NCBI RefSeq assembly: GCF_014207985.1
Contig: NZ_JACHMI010000001.1
Coordinates: forward strand, 3,703,001-3,767,000
DNA: 64,000 bases
From: Nonomuraea rubra
GTDB taxonomy: Bacteria; Actinomycetota; Actinomycetes; Streptosporangiales; Streptosporangiaceae
Direction: 5' to 3'
The notes under the pieces are model-generated. The model was given only the letters and a program-made list of their open reading frames with translations. It made no database searches and had not been told where the DNA came from. Position 1 is the first letter of the stretch, and each line of letters starts with the position of its first letter. A program made the translations under genes and the position numbers. Below, one piece after another: positions 43,845 through 51,777 of the stretch.

Positions 43845-44474
43845 ATGACAGCCGCGTTCCAAGCATCTCTGCTCTCCCTCGACGAGGAGCTCGGCATCGG
43901 GCCTCTCGGCGACACCGTCCACCGCACGCACCTCGACCGCGGCGCCTGGATCGACCTGCGCCCCGGCTGGCTGACGGGCGCCGACACGCTCTTCGAGCGC
44001 CTCGCGGAGCACGTGCCGTGGCGGGCCGAGCGGCGGCGCATGTACGACAGGGTCGTGGACGTGCCGCGGCTGCTGAAGTTCTACGACGAGGACGAACCCC
44101 TGCCCGACCCGCTCCTCGACGACGCCCGGCGCGCCCTCGACGACCACTACGGCCAGGAGCTGGGCGAGCCGTTCCGTACAGCCGGCCTGTGCTTCTACCG
44201 CGACGGCCGCGACAGCGTGGCCTGGCACGGCGACACGATCGGGCGCGGCAGCACGGAGGACACCATGGTCGCCATCATCTCGGTCGGCAGCCCGCGCTCA
44301 CTCCTGCTCCGTCCCCGCGGCGGCGGCCCCTCGCTCCGCCACGACCTGGGTCACGGGGATCTGATCGTGATGGGCGGAAGCTGCCAGCGCACCTGGGAAC
44401 ACGCCATCCCGAAGACCACCCGCCCGTCAGGCCCGCGCATCAGCATCCAGTTCCGCCCGGCGGGCGTCCGCTAA
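43845..44474 (+). CDS. AlkB-like 2-oxoglutarate/Fe(II) dioxygenase
   Basis: The 209-residue protein has the AlkB fold: the iron ligands are visible as WHGDTIG (His and Asp) and WEHAIPK (second His), and PRISIQFRPAG supplies the arginines that bind 2-oxoglutarate. Such enzymes oxidatively remove alkyl groups from DNA or RNA bases. Actinobacterial members of this branch are about the same length. A LexA-like box precedes the gene, consistent with induction by DNA damage. No ribosome site is obvious. Confidence 0.92.
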   Translation: MTAAFQASLLSLDEELGIGPLGDTVHRTHLDRGAWIDLRPGWLTGADTLFERLAEHVPWRAERRRMYDRVVDVPRLLKFYDEDEPLPDPLLDDARRALDDHYGQELGEPFRTAGLCFYRDGRDSVAWHGDTIGRGSTEDTMVAIISVGSPRSLLLRPRGGGPSLRHDLGHGDLIVMGGSCQRTWEHAIPKTTRPSGPRISIQFRPAGVR

Positions 44475-44482
44475 TCCCGCCC

Positions 44483-44530
44483 ACCGCCCCATCGCCGCAC
44501 CGCCCCATCGCCGCACCGCCCCATCGCCGC
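44483..44530. repeat. Three perfect 16-bp tandem repeats
   Basis: ACCGCCCCATCGCCGC is repeated three times, followed by a decayed fourth copy, 9 bp after the AlkB-like stop. Confidence 0.92.
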
Positions 44531-44895
44531 ACCGCCCATCGCCCCGGCGTCACCACTGGCGCATCACCGCATCACAGGGCCACCGCACTGCGTGTCGGCA
44601 CCGCGTCTGGCGTCCCAGGGCATCGCCCATGTCGCCGCGCCGCTCAGCCACTCGCCCGCGCCGGGTCGTTGCCGCGTGCGCCGCTTGCGCGTCTGTGACG
44701 CTTCCCCGCCGGCGTTCGTGCCCCGCTGCTCGCACCCATGCCCACGTGACACGCCACGCCATGCCAGGAGCGGGCCACATCACCGCGACGCCACACCGGG
44801 CGTCGGCGCCGTGACTGTCGGCCCACATGACGCACCCCGCCCCCCACGTCACCGCGCCAGGGCCGGGTGGGGCCGGGGAGCGGGGTGGTGGGTGG
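44531..44895. other. Intergenic region without a convincing gene
   Basis: Several frames are open but have low-complexity or mutually antisense products and no homology that I can recognise. It separates two convergent genes. I see no tRNA or strong hairpin. Confidence 0.5.
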
Positions 44896-45954
44896 TTACT
44901 GGAGGGTGAGGCGGGCGATGCGGCCCTGTTCGCCCGCCGACCAGCACGAGAGGTCCCGGGTGCAGGCGACCGTGTCGAAGGAGCCGCTGTCGAAGGTCTG
45001 CCACGTCCGCCCGCCCGAGTACGTCACATCGCTCCCCGACGGCCCCACCGCGACGGCGGCGAACGGAAGGTGGGGAAGCCAGGTGACGCCCGACCGGTAG
45101 GCGGGCGGGGGAGCGGAGGAGGGGTGCCAGGAGGTGCCGCCGTCACGCGTGGTCGCGCCGGCGCTGGGCGACTGCTGTTCCGGACGGTAGTCGCCGCCGA
45201 CCGCGATCCCGCGGTGACGGTCGCGGAAGGCGAGGCCGAAGACGCCGCGCGCCGGGTCGCCGGCGGGGATCGGCGCGTCGGCGACCGTCCAGGTGCGGCC
45301 GCGGTCGCGGGAGTGGAACACGCGGGCCCGCTCTGCCCCGCCGCTGGCCAGCCAGACGTCCCGGCCGCCCGACGCGACCAGGCACTGCCCGCTCGCTGCG
45401 AACCCCGCCTCGCCCGGCAGCGCCTCGGGCATCCCGTCCGGCGGCAGCACCTGCCAGCTGCGCCCGCCGTCCTCCGTGGCCAGGATCCGGAACCGGCCGT
45501 CCACGGGGTCGCTCATGGCCAGCCCGTGGCGGCGGTCGAAGAAGGCCATGCAGTCGTAGAACGCCTGCGGCTCGTCGTTCCTGAACGTCTCCGCCCAGGT
45601 GCGGCCGCCGTCCTCCGTACGGTAGACGCGGGAGTCGGTGCCCGCGCCGATGGACAGGGCCACGGCCCGGTTCGCGTCGAACGCCTCGATGTCGCGGAAC
45701 TGGAGCGCTGCCGTGTCGGGCGGTGAGACGTTCTGCCAGGTACGTCCGCCGTCGACGGTTCGCAGCACGGTGCCGCCCGAGCCGGAGGCCCACACCACGT
45801 TCCGGCTGACGGGGGACAGGCCGCGCAGGCGCGCGGTCACTCCCGTCTCCTTGAGCTCCCACCCGAGCCGGGGCGTGCCGGCGGCCTGGGCGGGGAGCGG
45901 GGCGGCGAGCACGAGGGCCGCTGACAGCGCACCTAACGCGATTCGAAGCTTCAT
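44896..45954 (-). CDS. Secreted BNR/YCF48-like beta-propeller protein
   Basis: The 352-residue protein has a signal peptide (MKLRIALGALSAALVLAAP, cleaved after AQAA). Repeated propeller blades follow, each with an Asp-box-like motif: RTVDGGRTWQ, RTEDGGRTWAE, ATEDGGRSWQ, SRDRGRTWT, TRDGGTSWH and YSGGRTWQ. It resembles sialidase/BNR and YCF48 proteins but lacks the sialidase active site. It is probably an extracellular binding protein. ATG 45954 is chosen because the signal peptide begins there; the frame extends to 45981. Confidence 0.88.
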   Translation of the reverse strand: MKLRIALGALSAALVLAAPLPAQAAGTPRLGWELKETGVTARLRGLSPVSRNVVWASGSGGTVLRTVDGGRTWQNVSPPDTAALQFRDIEAFDANRAVALSIGAGTDSRVYRTEDGGRTWAETFRNDEPQAFYDCMAFFDRRHGLAMSDPVDGRFRILATEDGGRSWQVLPPDGMPEALPGEAGFAASGQCLVASGGRDVWLASGGAERARVFHSRDRGRTWTVADAPIPAGDPARGVFGLAFRDRHRGIAVGGDYRPEQQSPSAGATTRDGGTSWHPSSAPPPAYRSGVTWLPHLPFAAVAVGPSGSDVTYSGGRTWQTFDSGSFDTVACTRDLSCWSAGEQGRIARLTLQ

Positions 45955-46052
45955 GTCGGGCAAACTAGCCCAAAGGATCAACCCGGTCCATGGCCCGCCG
46001 ATCTCCCGGTGGTCAGGGCGGGCTTCCCGCAGTCAGGCGGGCCTCCGGGTGG

Positions 46053-46982
46053 TCAGGCGGACTGGCGGGCGGAGCCCCACGAGAGCAGCGCCTCGGCCGT
46101 GCTGAAGCGGCGGCTGGAGACCGACTCGTCCAGCAGGACGCCGACCAGCACCCGCCCGTCCGACTCGCCCGCGAACGCCAGGCAGTACCCCGCGGCCCGC
46201 GTGAACCCCGTCTTCAGCCCGATCGCCCCCGGCGTGCCGAGCAGGCGGTTGGTGTTGCGCCAGCCGTAGGAGCGGTGCTCGTCGGTGGCGTCGAGGTCGT
46301 GCCGGCGAGTGCCGGCCACCTCCTTGATGAGCGGCACCTGCATGGCCTTGGCCGCGAGTACGGCCTGGTCCCTGGCGGTGGAGTAGCCGTCGCCGCCCGG
46401 GGTGGGCAGGCCGTCGGCGTTGACGTAGTGGGTGTCGTTCATGCCGAGCGAGCGCGCCGTGGCGTTCATCTTGGTCACGAAGCCCTCGACGCCGGGCCCG
46501 TACGTGCGGGCCAGCGCGTGGGCGGCGTCGGCGCCGGAGGGCAGCATGAGGCCGTACAGCAGCTCGCCGACCGTGAGACGGTCGCCGGGGCGCAGGTCGG
46601 CGGTGGTGCCGCCGCCGTCCTCCGCGTACGCGACGTCCTCCGGCCGGATCCGCACCACGTCGGTGGGCTTGGCGGTCCGCAGCACGAGGTACGCGGTCAT
46701 GGTCTTGGTCAGGCTGGCGACCGGCATCCGTTCGGTGCCGTCCTTGTCGAACAGGACCTCACCGGACGCGGCGTCCATCAAGTAGGCGGCACGGCCGTAC
46801 ACGGCGGGCGCGTCGGTCGCCACCGAAACGGGTGCGCCGTTCGCGGCGGAAACGTGCGCGCCGTTCTCCGTGGAAACGACGGCCGGGGCGGGGGTCACGC
46901 CGGCCTGCGCGGGCGCGGTCAGCCCTGTGACCAGGGCAAGTGCGCCTGCCATGGCGGCCAGAAAAGCCTTCCGATTACGCAT
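46053..46982 (-). CDS. D-alanyl-D-alanine carboxypeptidase (PBP5 family, S11)
   Basis: The 309-residue protein has a signal peptide (FLAAMAGALALVTGLTAPAQA), the SxxK motif ASLTKTM with the acylated serine, and a KTG motif (IGLKTGFT). The usual SxN motif reads SGAD, so its Asn is replaced by Ala, as in some other actinobacterial members. The enzyme trims terminal D-alanine from peptidoglycan stem peptides outside the membrane. No C-terminal amphipathic anchor is seen, and the protein is short at that end. Confidence 0.93.
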   Translation of the reverse strand: MRNRKAFLAAMAGALALVTGLTAPAQAGVTPAPAVVSTENGAHVSAANGAPVSVATDAPAVYGRAAYLMDAASGEVLFDKDGTERMPVASLTKTMTAYLVLRTAKPTDVVRIRPEDVAYAEDGGGTTADLRPGDRLTVGELLYGLMLPSGADAAHALARTYGPGVEGFVTKMNATARSLGMNDTHYVNADGLPTPGGDGYSTARDQAVLAAKAMQVPLIKEVAGTRRHDLDATDEHRSYGWRNTNRLLGTPGAIGLKTGFTRAAGYCLAFAGESDGRVLVGVLLDESVSSRRFSTAEALLSWGSARQSA

Positions 46983-47078
46983 ATGGCACAGAATGCCGCC
47001 CGTCTTGAGGTGCTCTTGACGAAAAGAGGGAAAGAGCGTGACCCGCCCTTCCGGAAATCCCTGAAACAGCGGGCAACC

Positions 47079-47102
47079 CTGGAAAAGGTAAATCTTTTCC
47101 GG
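47079..47102 (-). terminator. Hairpin terminator of the glycosyltransferase gene
   Basis: GGAAAAG and CTTTTCC pair around a 6-base AT-rich loop, 8 bp past the glycosyltransferase stop. Its low GC stands out from its surroundings. Confidence 0.5.
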
Positions 47103-47109
47103 AGATGGC

Positions 47110-48288
47110 TCAGCGGCCGTGCCAGAAGTTGTCGGTGACCCGCTCGCCCGCCGCCAGCTCCGCGAACAGGTCCTCCCACAACGGCATCACCTGCTCGGGC
47201 CCGTACGCCCGCGACGTCCTCAGGGCCGCCCGCCCCATGCGCAGCCGCAGGTCCCGGTCGGCGATGACCCGGTTGAGGGCGGCGGCCAGCGCGTCCACGT
47301 CCCTCGGCGGCACCAGCAGGCCGTCCACCCCGTCGGTCAGCACGTCCTTCGGTCCGGTCGGGCAGTCGAAGGCGACCACGGGCAGCGCGTGCGTCATCGC
47401 CTCGATCATCACCATGGGCAGCCCCTCGAACCGGGAGCTCAGCGCGTACACGGAGGCGTCGGTCAGCTCCCGCTCCAGCCGGTCGGTACGCCCGGGCAGC
47501 GCCACGTGATCGCCCAGCCCGAACTGCTCGACCAGCCCGGTGAGCTGCCCCTTGCGCGGCCCGGTGCCGAAGATGCGCAGCCGCCACTCCGGATGCTCGG
47601 GCACCACCTGCGCGAACGCCTTGACCAGCAGGTCGAACCCCTTCTGCGGCACCAGCCGCCCGGCCGCGACGACGACCGGGCTGACCTGCCGGGAACGCTC
47701 CTGCTCGACCTTGTGCACCGCGTTCGGGATCTGGACGATCGGGGTGCCCGGCAGCAGCCGCTGGTACTCCAGCCGGTTCGTGCGGGTCAGCACGGCGATC
47801 GCGTCGAAGCGGCCGTAGTGGCGGGCGATCTCCCGGCGGATGGTGTCGGGGTAGGCCGACAGGTTCATGTGCTCCTGGGCGACGCGGATGACGGTCTTCG
47901 GGGTACGCCGGGCGGAGATCAGGTTCAGCGCCGGACGCGTGGTGACCAGGACGCCGTCACGCAGCCCGGAGACGTACTCCATGGCGGCCCACTCCACGCG
48001 CTCGGTGAAGTAGTCGGCCGCGAACTCGCCGCGCGGCACGATCTTCCCGCGCATCCTGCGCCACGCCTTGCGCGCCATCGAGTCCGGCTGCCGGCCGCCG
48101 CGCTGGTCCACCAGGGTGCTGACGGTGATCCGGGGGTCGAGAGCGAACTGCGGGGTGTCGCGCCGCCGTACCAGGCTGACCAGCTCGACGTCGTGGCCGG
48201 CGGCGGCCATCGCGTTCGCCTGGTTGACCACCGTGCGGATGGTGCCGCCCATGCCGAAGGCGTGCAGCATGAGGTAGCGGATCTTCAC
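47110..48288 (-). CDS. GT4-family glycosyltransferase
   Basis: The 392-residue GT-B protein begins MLHAFGMGGTIRTVVNQANA after a GTG start, has the donor-site motif AAGRLVPQKGFDLLVKA and ends its active site with SRFEGLPMVMIEAMTHALPV (E-x7-E). It is like actinobacterial glycosyltransferases for teichoic acid-like or capsular polymers; the acceptor is not determined. GTG 48288 has GGGAG 8 bp upstream; the longer frame is unsupported. It stands alone, with a divergent DUF6348 gene. Confidence 0.93.
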   Translation of the reverse strand: MKIRYLMLHAFGMGGTIRTVVNQANAMAAAGHDVELVSLVRRRDTPQFALDPRITVSTLVDQRGGRQPDSMARKAWRRMRGKIVPRGEFAADYFTERVEWAAMEYVSGLRDGVLVTTRPALNLISARRTPKTVIRVAQEHMNLSAYPDTIRREIARHYGRFDAIAVLTRTNRLEYQRLLPGTPIVQIPNAVHKVEQERSRQVSPVVVAAGRLVPQKGFDLLVKAFAQVVPEHPEWRLRIFGTGPRKGQLTGLVEQFGLGDHVALPGRTDRLERELTDASVYALSSRFEGLPMVMIEAMTHALPVVAFDCPTGPKDVLTDGVDGLLVPPRDVDALAAALNRVIADRDLRLRMGRAALRTSRAYGPEQVMPLWEDLFAELAAGERVTDNFWHGR

Positions 48289-48416
48289 GTGAGGTACTCC
48301 CGCCGGTTCATGCGCAGGCAGACTACCCGGCGTTCCTGGCAGTTCCCTGGGAGGCGACGGGCGATGATCAACTAGCCTGGCTGGTGACGAGGCGGGCGCG
48401 AGGCGAGGGGTTGGGC

Positions 48417-49103
48417 ATGGACGGCGTACGGCCGGCGGACGAGGCGGTTCTGGGCATGGTCGCCGAGCGGCTGAGCGCGGCCACGCAGCAGCCATGGGAG
48501 GTCCGCGACGGCATGGCCAGGGGGCCGGGCACGCTCGCCGTCCGGCTCGGCGCCGACCACACCGGCAGCCCCGCCCACCTCGACCTCGACTTCGTGCTCA
48601 ACGTCGGCCGCCCGGAGGACACCACGGTCTCCGACTGCGTGACCGGGTACGGCGCCACCGTCGAGGAGTCCGTGGACCGCGCGATCCGGATGTGGCTCGG
48701 CACGACCGGCGGCGCCCTGCTGGAGCTCCTCGTCCAGGACGGCTCCCACGCCGCCCACTTCGCCCCCGACGACCCCGACGGTCTCCCCGGCTGGCACGCC
48801 ATCCACGGCGGCATCGTCGGCTGGGGCACGGGCGACGAGCACGACGCCGTCCAGCGGTGGGCGGTCCAGCACGTCCTGCTGCCGCACCTGGCGCCGGCGC
48901 TCAAGGGCACGCTCGAACGGGGGCACCTGGTGGGGGTCAAGGCGTTCTTCGGCGGCGGTGACGGCACGGAGACCGCCGAGATCAGGGTGAACGGCGCCCG
49001 GCACGAGGCGGGCTCGCGGGCGCTGGCGGAGCTCGGCTGGCCGCGCCCGGCCGGCGGCGTCTCGTACGCCCGCACGTTCGTGCTGCTCGTGCACCAAGAG
49101 TGA
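48417..49103 (+). CDS. DUF6348-like protein
   Basis: The 228-residue protein resembles the DUF6348 family: LDLDFVLNVGRPEDTTVSDC, WLGTTGGALLELLVQ, GWHAIHGGIVGWG and a C-terminal ARTFVLLVHQE. It has no signal or membrane segment. Its function is unknown; relatives sit in many actinomycete genomes. ATG 48417 is preceded by GAGGGG; GTG 48384 with a TAGCCT hexamer five bases upstream is an alternative leaderless start. Confidence 0.82.
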   Translation: MDGVRPADEAVLGMVAERLSAATQQPWEVRDGMARGPGTLAVRLGADHTGSPAHLDLDFVLNVGRPEDTTVSDCVTGYGATVEESVDRAIRMWLGTTGGALLELLVQDGSHAAHFAPDDPDGLPGWHAIHGGIVGWGTGDEHDAVQRWAVQHVLLPHLAPALKGTLERGHLVGVKAFFGGGDGTETAEIRVNGARHEAGSRALAELGWPRPAGGVSYARTFVLLVHQE

Positions 49104-49107
49104 CCCC

Positions 49108-49584
49108 TTAGCGGGGTGGCCGGACCTCGCGCCGCCTGACGGCCCCGGCTCCGCCCAGCTCGGCGAGCAGCTCGGCGAGCAGTGCCCGGCATGCCTCGAC
49201 CCGCTCCCGCCCGCCCCGCTCCGCCAGCCGATCCTCCTGTGCGGCCCGGGCCCGCCGCGCCGCCGCCACGGCCTCGCGCCCGCGCCCGGTCAGCCGTACC
49301 CTCCTGATCCGGGCGTCACGCGGATCCGGCACCCGCTCGACGTACTCGAGCCCTTCCAGCTCGGCCACCACCTTGGACGCGGCCTGCTGCGTGACCTCCA
49401 TCCGCACGGCCAGCTCCCCGATCGTCCTGGGCTCCTCGACGAGGTGCTGGAAGACGTACCCGTGCGAGACCCGCAGCCCGGTGAACCCCTGGGCCGCCAG
49501 CTCCTCCTGCACGGCCGAGGCGGCGGCGGAGCCGACGAAGAGGGCGAGGGTGCCGAGGTCGAGGTCGCGCGGTTCCACTGGCAT
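49108..49584 (-). CDS. MarR-family regulator
   Basis: The 158-residue protein is a MarR winged helix: LRVSHGYVFQHL, RTIGELAVRMEVTQQAASKV (recognition helix), and the wing DPRDARIRRVRLTGRGRE. It is divergent from a small NTF2 gene with two palindromic operators between them, so it probably represses both. A phenolic or drug-like ligand is typical for the family. ATG 49584 is preferred over the frame to 49620 because AGGA lies upstream. Confidence 0.95.
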   Translation of the reverse strand: MPVEPRDLDLGTLALFVGSAAASAVQEELAAQGFTGLRVSHGYVFQHLVEEPRTIGELAVRMEVTQQAASKVVAELEGLEYVERVPDPRDARIRRVRLTGRGREAVAAARRARAAQEDRLAERGGRERVEACRALLAELLAELGGAGAVRRREVRPPR

Positions 49585-49599
49585 GGAGACATCCTGCCC

Positions 49600-49629
49600 T
49601 TGACAACCACGGTTGCACAACTACGGTTG
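49600..49629 (+). promoter_or_regulatory. Twin MarR operators overlapping a leaderless promoter
   Basis: CAACCACGGTTG (49604-49615) and CAACTACGGTTG (49618-49629) share CAAC-N4-GTTG arms, 14 bp apart. They overlap TTGACA (49600-49605) and TACGGT (49622-49627), whose spacing of 16 bp would start transcription at ATG 49635. Confidence 0.75.
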
Positions 49630-49634
49630 TATAC

Positions 49635-50033
49635 ATGCATCCCAACCTCGACCTCGCCCTCCGCTACCACCAGGCGGTCTCCGACGGCGCGAGCCCCGAG
49701 CCCTACCTCCACCCCGACGTCGTCCACCACGAGCTGCCCAACCTGCTCTTCCCCGACGGCGTGGTCCGCGACCTCGACGGCCTGCGCGCGGCGGCGGAAC
49801 GCGGCGCCGAGGTGGTCAGCGAGCAGCACTTCGAGGTGCGAAACGCGGTCGCGTCAGGCGACCAGGTCGCCCTGGAGGTCCTGTGGACCGGCACCCTCGC
49901 CGTCCCCCTGCGCGACCTCCCGGTGGGCCACGTGCTCCGCGCCCACGTCGGGGTCTTCCTGGAGTTCCGCGACGGCCGCATCGTGGCCCAGCGCAACTAC
50001 GACTGCTACGAGCGCCTGACCGCCTCTCACTGA
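49635..50033 (+). CDS. NTF2-fold/SnoaL-like small protein
   Basis: The 132-residue protein is a soluble NTF2-like domain (LALRYHQAVSDGASPEPYLH and YDCYERL). The pocket may bind a small ligand or act as an isomerase. ATG 49635 has no ribosome site and fits a leaderless start from a promoter embedded in two MarR palindromes. The gene ends overlapping by 7 bp the permease stop of the next operon. Confidence 0.9.
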   Translation: MHPNLDLALRYHQAVSDGASPEPYLHPDVVHHELPNLLFPDGVVRDLDGLRAAAERGAEVVSEQHFEVRNAVASGDQVALEVLWTGTLAVPLRDLPVGHVLRAHVGVFLEFRDGRIVAQRNYDCYERLTASH

Positions 50034-50860
50034 CCGGCCAGGCCGGTGTGCGCCACCCCCCGTACGATCTGCCGCTGGAACATCACGAACACGACCAGCA
50101 GCGGCAGCCCGGCCAGCACCACCGAGGCCATGATCTGCGCGTACCGCAGCCCGAACGTCCCCTGCACCACGTTCGCCAGCCCGACCGGCAGCGTCATCGT
50201 GTTCGGGTCGGTGGAGACCAGGAAGGGCCACAGGAAGTTGTTCCAGGTGTTGATGAACGTGAAGATCGACACGGCGGCGAGCACCGGCCTCGACAGCGGC
50301 AGCACGATGGTGAAGAAGACCCGCCACCGCCCGGCCCCGTCCACGAACGCGGCCTGCTCCAGCTCCGGCGGCACGTCCTGGAAGAACTTGACCAAGATGT
50401 AGACGATCAGCGGGGCCGCCACCTGCGGCAGGATGATGGCCCACCAGGTGTCCACCAGCCCCAGCGTGACCATCTCCGCGAACAGCGGCGCGATCAGCAC
50501 CTGCGGCGGCACCATGATCCCGGCCAGGATCAGCGCCAGCAGCACCCGCTGGCCCCTGAACTGGGTGCGGGCGAACCCGTACGCCGCCATCGCCGAGAAC
50601 AGCACGGTCAGGAACGTGACGATCACCGCGGTGACGGTCGAGTTGATCGCCCACTTGACGATGCCGCCGGTCCCCAGGACCAGCGCGTACGAGTCGAAGG
50701 TGATCTCGCTGCCGAACCACTGCAGCGGCAGCTGGGTGGTCTCCTCCTCGGGCTTGAGCGAGGTGGCCACCGCCCACAGGACGGGGGCGAGCCAGATGGC
50801 CGCCAGGACCAGGGCGACGACGAGCAGGATGAGCTGGCTCCAGCTGAACCGCTTGGTCAC
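50027..50860 (-). CDS. Sugar ABC transporter permease (MalG type)
   Basis: The 277-residue protein has six helices and an EAA-like loop (EQAAFVDGAGRWRVFFTIVLP). It starts at GTG 50860 overlapping its partner's stop (GTGA), with GGAGG 7 bp upstream. It is the last gene of the arabinoside-importer operon, which has no ATPase. Confidence 0.94.
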   Translation of the reverse strand: MTKRFSWSQLILLVVALVLAAIWLAPVLWAVATSLKPEEETTQLPLQWFGSEITFDSYALVLGTGGIVKWAINSTVTAVIVTFLTVLFSAMAAYGFARTQFRGQRVLLALILAGIMVPPQVLIAPLFAEMVTLGLVDTWWAIILPQVAAPLIVYILVKFFQDVPPELEQAAFVDGAGRWRVFFTIVLPLSRPVLAAVSIFTFINTWNNFLWPFLVSTDPNTMTLPVGLANVVQGTFGLRYAQIMASVVLAGLPLLVVFVMFQRQIVRGVAHTGLAGQ

Positions 50861-51777
50861 GACGCGACCTCCTCGCGCTTGCGGAACAGCCGGAGCTGCG
50901 CCAGGGAGACGATGACGATCAGGGCGAACAGGATGTACGACACGGCCGAGGCGTAGCCGGTGCGGTAGCCGGTGAAGCCGACGTCGTAGGCGTACTCGAT
51001 GATCGGCCTGGTGGAGTCCTGCGGCCCGCCGCCGGTCATCAGGTAGATCTGGTCGAACACCTTCAGCGAGGCCACCAGCTGCAGCACCACGATCAGCATC
51101 GTGGTACGGCCGAGCAGCGGCAGGGTGATGGAGCGGAGCTTGTCCCAGGCGGAGGCGCCGTCGATGGCGGCCGCCTCGTACAGGTGATGCGGGATCGACT
51201 GCAGGGCGGCCAGGTAGAGCAGGAAGTTGAAGCCGACCGTCCACCAGACGGTGGTCAGCACCATCGACCACATCGCCACGGACGGGTCGCCCAGCCACAG
51301 CACGTCGGTGCCGAGCGTGCCGTTGATCAGGCCGTAGTCGGGCGGGTAGATCATCTGCAGCCACAGGATCGACACGACCGCCGACGGCAGCAGGAACGGC
51401 CCGAAGAACGACAGCCGCCACAACCACTGCATGAAGCGCAGGTTGTGCACCAGCAGCGCGAACACCAGCCCGAGGAACACCAGCGGGATCGTGCTGAGCA
51501 CGGTGAAGACCACCGTGTTCCACAGCGAGCGCCACATGCGCGGGTCGCCGAACGCCTCCAGGTAGTTGTCGAAGCCGACGAAGTTGTTGTTGCGGCCGGC
51601 GATGTTCACGCTCGACAGGCTCATCTGGAAGCCGAGCAGGGTCGGCCAGACGAGGAAGGCCACGTAGATCAGCAGGAACGGCGCCACGAACACCATCCCG
51701 TGCTGGGTCCAGCCGCGCCGGACCTTGGGCGTGGCGACGGGGGCGGCGGTCGGCGGAGCCGCGACGGTCGTAGTCAT
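50857..51777 (-). CDS. Sugar ABC transporter permease (MalF type)
   Basis: The 306-residue protein has six helices and an EAA loop (EAAAIDGASAWDKLRSITLP). Its start overlaps the stop of the binding-protein gene by 4 bp (ATGA), so the operon is tightly coupled. Confidence 0.94.
   Translation of the reverse strand: MTTTVAAPPTAAPVATPKVRRGWTQHGMVFVAPFLLIYVAFLVWPTLLGFQMSLSSVNIAGRNNNFVGFDNYLEAFGDPRMWRSLWNTVVFTVLSTIPLVFLGLVFALLVHNLRFMQWLWRLSFFGPFLLPSAVVSILWLQMIYPPDYGLINGTLGTDVLWLGDPSVAMWSMVLTTVWWTVGFNFLLYLAALQSIPHHLYEAAAIDGASAWDKLRSITLPLLGRTTMLIVVLQLVASLKVFDQIYLMTGGGPQDSTRPIIEYAYDVGFTGYRTGYASAVSYILFALIVIVSLAQLRLFRKREEVAS

Noticed and set aside
44531..44895. Several short frames on both strands rich in Arg, His and Pro
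   Set aside because: They overlap in antisense, lack ribosome sites and have no homology.
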